A stretch of 64,000 bases of DNA from Verrucomicrobium sp. BvORR106. Lineage in GTDB: Bacteria; Verrucomicrobiota; Verrucomicrobiia; Verrucomicrobiales; Verrucomicrobiaceae. Position numbers and translations under genes: made by a program. The stretch is taken from contig NZ_BATR01000167.1 of the NCBI RefSeq assembly GCF_000739655.1, positions 51,882 through 115,881 on the forward strand, written 5' to 3'. Shown here in pieces: positions 59,746 to 64,000 of this stretch (its first letter is position 1; each line of letters starts with the position of its first letter). Under the pieces are notes generated by a model, which was given only the letters and a program-made list of their open reading frames with translations, was not told the origin of the DNA and did not search any database.

Positions 59746-60615
59746 GTGTCGCCATCGTCATACCTTCTTGCCGTTCCGCTGGGCATCGTTGCCGCAGCTG
59801 GTTGGGTAGTCCGGATGCAGGACACCAGTTTCGCGGCTTCTCCGCGCACCTCGCACATCCAGCAGGTCGCGAGACACGCCCCTCTTCCTGACAAAGGCGA
59901 GCATGCGGAGCCTGACGCAGGCGCGAGATTGGACCACGGCCGCTTTGGCTGGGACCAAACTGACCCCTCAGTGGGCGGATCGACGTTGGGAGACAATATT
60001 TTGCGTCGCCCCCTGGGCTCCAGGCAGTCAGGCGCAGCCGTCCCCTGGCTTGATCAGCCTAGTCACGTCGCGACCAAGGCCAGTGGGAAGACTCTCGAGA
60101 ATATTCCGGGCTATATCCCTGCCCCTGAGGAGGATACCTCCATCTTCCAGACCGTCCCCAGCGATTCCGGATTCCATATCACGGCGGATGAAGCCACCAA
60201 AATGGACATCCAGGCTGAGCGGGTGGTGTTCAATGGCAAGGTCAAGATGACCAGCCCGCAGTTCCACCTTTCCGCCACCCAGCTGATCGTCCACCTTGGG
60301 AAGGACAAGAAGTCTTTCAAGTTCGCCGAGGCCAAAGGAGAAGTGAATGTGCAGCTCACGGGCGTGCCGGATGAGAAAAAGTATCGCGGTCAGTCCAACA
60401 CCGCCATTTACACTCCCGCACAGGGCACCTTGCTCCTCACAGGTTGGCCCAAGGTTCAGGGACAAGGCCAGGAATTGATTGCTGCTGAACAAGGGACAAA
60501 GGTCACCCTGTTTCCGAAAACGGGTAAAATGATCACTGAAGGGCGCGCACAGACGCGGATTGCCAGACAGTTGATGGCCGAAGGGGTTCCCCCAAAAGCG
60601 ACGCCGGTACAGTAA
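59746..60615 (+). CDS. LptA/OstA-like exported protein
   Basis: The protein has 289 residues from a GTG start. The N-terminus (SSYLLAVPLGIVAAAGWVVR) is a signal peptide or membrane anchor, followed by about 110 residues of low-complexity linker. From about residue 140 the pattern FHITADEATKMDIQAERVVF, NGKVKMTSPQFHLSATQLIV, then KKSFKFAEAKGEVNVQL and AEQGTKVTLFPKTGKMITEG is typical of the LptA/OstA beta-jellyroll, in which each repeat reads 'damaged function, gained function' strands ending in a V-x-x-x-G-x-V step. LptA proteins bridge lipopolysaccharide across the periplasm. With its unusually long linker this could be an LptA variant or a related OstA-domain protein; no other lpt gene is nearby. 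Confidence 0.65.
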   Translation: MSPSSYLLAVPLGIVAAAGWVVRMQDTSFAASPRTSHIQQVARHAPLPDKGEHAEPDAGARLDHGRFGWDQTDPSVGGSTLGDNILRRPLGSRQSGAAVPWLDQPSHVATKASGKTLENIPGYIPAPEEDTSIFQTVPSDSGFHITADEATKMDIQAERVVFNGKVKMTSPQFHLSATQLIVHLGKDKKSFKFAEAKGEVNVQLTGVPDEKKYRGQSNTAIYTPAQGTLLLTGWPKVQGQGQELIAAEQGTKVTLFPKTGKMITEGRAQTRIARQLMAEGVPPKATPVQ

Positions 60616-60852
60616 CCGGCCAGAATTAGGACATCGGCCCGAAGCTGTTGGTCGGCAAACAGGCCGATTCGATCCCACCACTTCTTCACCCCTCCGAATG
60701 GGGCATGGCAACCTATTGAGCCGGGCGCTCATGCCAACGCAATGGGCCCAAACTCACTGAATACATCTCATATTTGAGATGATTCCATAACTGGAACCAG
60801 ATTCTCCATCTGCTCAAATCAAAATAGATTTGCATATTTGCTATAAATCGAG
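60616..60852. other. Spacer after the LptA-like gene with two small inverted repeats
   Basis: ATCGGCC at 60633-60639 and GGCCGAT at 60662-60668 form a 7-bp stem with a 22-base loop, a weak terminator candidate. CATCTCA-TATT-TGAGATG at 60764-60781 is a compact palindrome about 70 bases upstream of the promoter at 60853 and could be an operator. No coding frame is supported. Confidence 0.35.
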
Positions 60853-60880
60853 TTGACCGATGAATAAGCATCTCTATAAT
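60853..60880 (+). promoter_or_regulatory. Near-consensus sigma70 promoter of a leader or small-RNA unit
   Basis: TTGACC at 60853-60858 and a perfect TATAAT at 60875-60880 are separated by 16 bases. It is the best promoter match I see in the window. The expected transcript start is near 60887. Confidence 0.65.
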
Positions 60881-60909
60881 GCGAAGCGTAGTCGCAAACG
60901 ATATCATTT

Positions 60910-60987
60910 ATGCAAATCACCTCTCCGCTTCGTGTCATCCGCCTGATCGCAATCTTGTTCCTTGTGGTTGGCCCTTTCATGAAGTGA
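60910..60987 (+). CDS. Putative 25-codon hydrophobic peptide
   Basis: The frame MQITSPLRVIRLIAILFLVV continues GPFMK and stops. It begins 23 bases after the expected transcript start and ends 61 bases before the hairpin at 61049. It is rich in Ile, Leu and Val and has two Arg before the hydrophobic run. There is no clear ribosome binding site. It could be a leader peptide, a small membrane protein, a toxin-like peptide, or chance within an RNA gene. Confidence 0.3.
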   Translation: MQITSPLRVIRLIAILFLVVGPFMK

Positions 60988-61048
60988 GCGGGCATGGTCT
61001 TCAGAGACCCACTCAAATTTTCCAACGCAGCACACCGAAGGAAAACGA

Positions 61049-61084
61049 CAAAGGCCCGGGACCGCGTGGAGCGGCCGGGCCTTT
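61049..61084. terminator. Strong GC hairpin, leader terminator candidate
   Basis: CAAAGGCCCGG and CCGGGCCTTTG are exact complements (11 bp) around a 14-base loop. Modest T-rich sequence follows on both strands (CTTTGTTGTG on plus). It lies about 155 bases before the next gene and about 160 bases after the promoter at 60853. Confidence 0.65.
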
Positions 61085-61239
61085 GTTGTGTCCAGCGGTT
61101 GCGAAATCGCCCGGCAATCTGTGCTGAGGCCCCTTCCACACAGGTCCTGGACACGGCGTCTGAAAGAGTGTCGCCAAAAGTTGGACTTTCCCTGTGGGGC
61201 AGAATCTGCAAGTCTCGCAGAGTAACGATTCGCCCTCTC

Positions 61240-61803
61240 ATGAATGTCACCCAAAAACTTTTTCTCACTTTAGGCTCCATCGCCCTTCTGCAGGGAGGCT
61301 TCATTTCCAGTGCCTCGGCACAGACAGCAGCCCCGAGCACCAATGCCAGTGCCACTGACGAAGTGGATAGCAATCCCCAGTTCTGGCAGGCCTCCTTTGG
61401 CAATGGCGGTCATTACCTTGTGAAACTGGGCGCCATCATCAGCGCCTCCAAACACGAGTACATCTCCGATGCTGCCGCTCGCGTGGTGGAAGTGACGATC
61501 GGCACCTCCTCGGAGGTGGTCGCGAGATTCTACTTCTTCGAACCGGTCCTGCGCGATACCCCGATCGCCGCCGGCCAGATGCTCCTTAACCGGGCGGAGG
61601 AGGTGAAGAATCAGGTCGCCAGCCGGGTAGCCCCTTCCGCAGGAAAGCTTCAAGTGGTGAAAAACTATCCGACCTCCACGCACGCTCACACGGTGGAGTA
61701 TGCGCTGCAAACGGAAGCCGCCCTCGGCTCGCTCTACAACAGCGTGATGGCCGCCATTCACACTGGACGGGGCAGAACCTGGAAAGAACCCGCACCGAAG
61801 TAG
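61240..61803 (+). CDS. Exported protein of unknown function
   Basis: The protein has 187 residues. The ATG at 61240 starts a clean signal peptide (MNVTQKLFLTLGSIALLQGG, cleaved after ASA before QTAAPS); the longer frame from 60994 runs through the leader hairpin and is unlikely to be translated. The mature part has a Thr/Ala/Ser-rich linker, then a mixed alpha/beta domain (ISDAAARVVEVTIGTSSEVV, ARFYFFEP) and a helical end (LGSLYNSVMAAIHTGRGRTW). I do not recognise the family. Periplasmic or secreted location is inferred from the signal. The upstream leader may control it. It converges with the cupredoxin gene. Confidence 0.75.
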   Translation: MNVTQKLFLTLGSIALLQGGFISSASAQTAAPSTNASATDEVDSNPQFWQASFGNGGHYLVKLGAIISASKHEYISDAAARVVEVTIGTSSEVVARFYFFEPVLRDTPIAAGQMLLNRAEEVKNQVASRVAPSAGKLQVVKNYPTSTHAHTVEYALQTEAALGSLYNSVMAAIHTGRGRTWKEPAPK

Positions 61804-61822
61804 TCTCCCCTCTGGTCAAAAA

Positions 61823-61854
61823 AAAGCTTCCCGGTGTTCTCACCGGGAAGCTTT
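61823..61854. terminator. Bidirectional terminator between convergent genes
   Basis: AAAGCTTCCCGGTG and CACCGGGAAGCTTT form a perfect 14-bp stem with the loop TTCT. A-rich sequence precedes it on plus, so the minus-strand transcript of the cupredoxin gene ends in a U-run; on plus only CTTTC follows. Confidence 0.85.
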
Positions 61855-61883
61855 CAAATTGAATCAGTCTCGTAAAAGCAGGC

Positions 61884-62522
61884 CTATTCCACCTTCATGG
61901 TGCCTTGCATGATCATCGAGTGGCCAGGGAAGGTGCAGAGGTAAGGATAGTCGCCCTTTTCCTGAGGGGCGGTGAATTCGACCGTTTCCTTTTCCTTGGA
62001 GTTGAGAAGCTTCGTGTGGGCGAGCACATCCGGACCATCTGGAACGTAGCCGCGGGGCATCCACTTGGTCATCTCAGCCATCATGCCATTGGCAGCGGCG
62101 ATCAGCCTGTCCTTGGAGCCGGCAACGCCGAGCACCCAGTTGTGTTGCAGCGGGGTCGTGCTGTCGTTGTCAAACGTCACCTTGACCTTCTGTCCTGCTT
62201 TCACGGTGAAGCTGGTGACATCGAACGACATGGGGTTAGCCGCCCCGGGCTTCAGCGTGACCACTGCCGCTCCGCCTTCTTCCTTCACTGAAGAAGCTGC
62301 TGCGGCTGGAGCTGCTGCTGCGGGAGCCGCCGCCGGCGCACCTGCCGCAGGAGCATGAGCAGCCTCTGGGGTCTTCTTGCCCTTGAGCGAATTGATGAGG
62401 CCTCCCCCAATAAGCACCGCACCGGCACCGAGCGCAAAAACTCCAAATGCCAGGCCGATAAGAACATTGACAGCGCTCCAGAAAGAGCTGCCACTTTCGT
62501 GGGAATCGTGATGGGTGTCCAT
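61884..62522 (-). CDS. Membrane-anchored azurin/plastocyanin-type blue copper protein
   Basis: The protein has 212 residues. One membrane segment (about residues 14-42, WSAVNVLIGLAFGVFALGAG) anchors it, then comes an Ala/Pro-rich linker (about 52-78), and then a cupredoxin domain. The type 1 copper ligands are visible with azurin spacing: His127 in LQHNWVLG, Cys196, His201 and axial Met205 in CTFPGHSMIMQGTM. FDVTSFTVKAGQKVKVTFDN is the conserved N-terminal strand pair. It probably carries single electrons at the outer face of the inner membrane, like auracyanins or cytochrome-oxidase donors; the partner is not in the window. Confidence 0.9.
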   Translation of the reverse strand: MDTHHDSHESGSSFWSAVNVLIGLAFGVFALGAGAVLIGGGLINSLKGKKTPEAAHAPAAGAPAAAPAAAAPAAAASSVKEEGGAAVVTLKPGAANPMSFDVTSFTVKAGQKVKVTFDNDSTTPLQHNWVLGVAGSKDRLIAAANGMMAEMTKWMPRGYVPDGPDVLAHTKLLNSKEKETVEFTAPQEKGDYPYLCTFPGHSMIMQGTMKVE

Positions 62523-62613
62523 GATTTAAAATAAAGGGCGCTCAAGGAAGCACGGAAGCGGCACGGGTCAAGAAATGCCCGCCTCCCGGCCCGCCTGAGA
62601 GCGAAAAAGAAAA

Positions 62614-62637
62614 GGCCGGGCTCCGAGGAGCCCGGCC
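62614..62637 (-). terminator. Intrinsic terminator of the HtrA gene
   Basis: GGCCGGGCTC and GAGCCCGGCC pair around the loop CGAG. On the minus strand it is followed by TTTTCTTTTTC and begins 26 bases after the protease stop codon. Confidence 0.85.
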
Positions 62638-62663
62638 AGAGTAGGAACTTTAAGGGCAGATAC

Positions 62664-64000
62664 TCAGTTCCGGATCACCAGGAACTTCGTCTGGCCGGCA
62701 CGCAGGATTTTGAGCTGCACCGCGGCTCCTGCGTCGCCCTTGTGGGATCTGGCTTCAGCAGCCGTCTTCACAGGCTGGCGGTTTACCTGAAGGATGACGT
62801 CACCCTCCTGGAGGCCCACCTTGGCTGCGGCGCTGTTTTCTTCCACCGAGGTCACGACCACGCCCGTCACATCTGCCTCGATCGTGTACTCCTTGCGCAG
62901 CTCTTCGGTCACATCTTCGATGCGCACGCCTTCAAGGAAGCCTGTGGGCTTCGCCTGCTTCCCGCCGGGAGCTCCGCCACCAGCAGCAAGCTTGTCGGTA
63001 TCGAGCTTTTCGAGCACTGCATTCAGCTCCATGCGCTCCGGCTTCTTGGACTGCTCATTGAACCGCACCACGTCAAACTTCACCGTCTCGCCGGGGCGCT
63101 TGGAACTCACCATGAGGCGGAGTTTGGAGGGCTCCTCCACCTTTTCACCGTTGGCGCCCACCACGACGTCCCCTTCCTCAAAGCCAGCCTTGGCGGCCGG
63201 AGAGTTCTCGACCACACGAGTAACCGTCACCCCCTCCTCGTCCTTCAGCCCCAGAAAGTCGGCCATGCTGGGGTCCACTGGATCCATCTGGATGCCAAGG
63301 AATCCGCGATCCACCTTGCCGTCGTCCAGTAGGTCAGCAGCGATGTTCAGAGCCATGTCGATCGGAATGGCCAGGCCAATCCCCGCGAACATGCCGCTCT
63401 GGGTCTCGATCGCGGTATTGATGCCGATCACGCGACCCAAGCCATCCACGAGTGGCCCCCCGGAATTGCCCGGGTTGATCGCAGCATCTGTTTGAATGAA
63501 GTTCTCATAGCCCGCCTGCCCGCGCCGGCCAATGATGCCCAGCTGGCTACGCCCGAGAGCGCTGACGATCCCCTGCGTGACCGACTGGGTCAGCCCCATG
63601 GGCGACCCCACCGCCAGCACCACATCACCCACACGCAGCTTTGAGCTGTCGCCAAAGGTGGCATGCGGGAGATCCGCGCCTTCGATTTTGATGAGGGCCA
63701 CGTCCGTCTGGGGATCAGTGCCGATGACCTTGGCTTCGTACTCCTTGCCACGACCAGCGATCACCACTTTGATCTGGTCAGCGTTTTCCACCACGTGGTT
63801 GTTCGTGAGGATGTAGCCATCCCCCGTGAGAATCATGCCAGAGCCCAGGCCAGTCTGGCGGGGCTGCTGGGGACGCTGGCGGTTCCTGCCACCAGGGCTT
63901 GGCTGGTTGTTGTTGTCCCCTGGCTCACCACCACGACGCTCCATCCAATCACGGAAGAACTCGCGGAACATGGGCGGGAGCTGCTCCAGATCATCCTCAC
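62664..64000 (-). CDS. HtrA/DegP-type serine protease, N-terminus outside the window
   Basis: The frame is open to the window edge (EDDLEQLPPMFREFFRDWM), so the true start and signal peptide lie beyond 64000. The trypsin-like domain has the full triad, counted from the Met at 63971: His59 in LTNNHVVENAD, Asp90 in PQTDVALIK, Ser170 in INPGNSGGPL. Two PDZ domains follow (RGFLGIQMDPVD...PAAKAGFEEGDVVVGANGE and VRIEDVTEEL...AAKVGLQEGDVILQVN). Such proteins degrade or refold damaged envelope proteins. An Asn/Gln/Arg-rich loop lies before the protease domain. An intrinsic terminator follows. The gene may help quality control of large exported proteins, but that is only a guess. Confidence 0.93.
   Translation of the reverse strand, partial: EDDLEQLPPMFREFFRDWMERRGGEPGDNNNQPSPGGRNRQRPQQPRQTGLGSGMILTGDGYILTNNHVVENADQIKVVIAGRGKEYEAKVIGTDPQTDVALIKIEGADLPHATFGDSSKLRVGDVVLAVGSPMGLTQSVTQGIVSALGRSQLGIIGRRGQAGYENFIQTDAAINPGNSGGPLVDGLGRVIGINTAIETQSGMFAGIGLAIPIDMALNIAADLLDDGKVDRGFLGIQMDPVDPSMADFLGLKDEEGVTVTRVVENSPAAKAGFEEGDVVVGANGEKVEEPSKLRLMVSSKRPGETVKFDVVRFNEQSKKPERMELNAVLEKLDTDKLAAGGGAPGGKQAKPTGFLEGVRIEDVTEELRKEYTIEADVTGVVVTSVEENSAAAKVGLQEGDVILQVNRQPVKTAAEARSHKGDAGAAVQLKILRAGQTKFLVIRN

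Noticed and set aside
60910..61084. ilv/leu biosynthesis attenuator
   Set aside because: The downstream gene encodes an exported protein of unknown family, not an amino-acid enzyme, and I find no convincing antiterminator pairing.
60994..61239. 82-codon N-terminal extension of the exported protein at 61240
   Set aside because: It would translate through the strong hairpin at 61049-61084 and hide a clean signal peptide that begins at 61240.

Overview
The window reads as a chromosomal segment of a member of the Verrucomicrobiota, probably a Verrucomicrobium/Roseimicrobium/Prosthecobacter-like organism. This is an inference from gene content, not from an rRNA gene. The pointers are a four-gene set matching the Verru_Chthon cassette A-D families, giant PEP-CTERM proteins built of autotransporter-associated beta-strand repeats, a secreted Cys-type sulfatase, a large DUF6797-like protein with a c-type haem site, and a PQQ-repeat protein. 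Purine-rich Shine-Dalgarno sequences are mostly weak.

Bases 1-15245 are ordinary mixed-strand chromosome: a partial exported TPR protein, proB-proA, a sulfatase, a RidA-family protein, a VanZ-like membrane protein, NAD-dependent DNA ligase, an NCS2-type permease, an exported PQQ-repeat protein, the cytochrome c protein, and a solitary REP-associated transposase (RAYT) with one pair of REP-like palindromes on each side.

Bases 15425-59188 are all on the minus strand and are the notable part. In order of transcription they hold: a single-exon gene of about 7,754 codons (35924-59188) made of 30 or more beta-strand repeats with a PEP-CTERM tail; a second repeat protein of about 3,159 residues (26126-35603), also with a PEP-CTERM tail, broken in the written sequence by two frameshifts in G tracts; cassette genes A (broken at a G8 tract), B, C and D; and an RND efflux permease. 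By N-terminal pattern, A-D match the four minor pseudopilins of type II secretion: A is GspK-like (no Glu5, and a KVNINTA motif), B GspI-like, C GspJ-like and D GspH-like. I propose they form a dedicated pseudopilus tip serving the giant surface proteins next door.

Bases 59189-64000 hold an LptA/OstA-like protein behind a sigma70-like promoter, a short transcribed leader unit (near-consensus promoter, 25-codon hydrophobic ORF, strong hairpin), an exported protein of unknown function, a membrane-anchored azurin-type cupredoxin, and the 5'-truncated gene of an HtrA/DegP protease.

Three frameshifts (25310, 28835, 31741) each need exactly one extra G to restore a long reading frame. Other G6 tracts and one G8 tract in the window are intact, so sequencing error, phase variation and ribosomal slippage all remain open.
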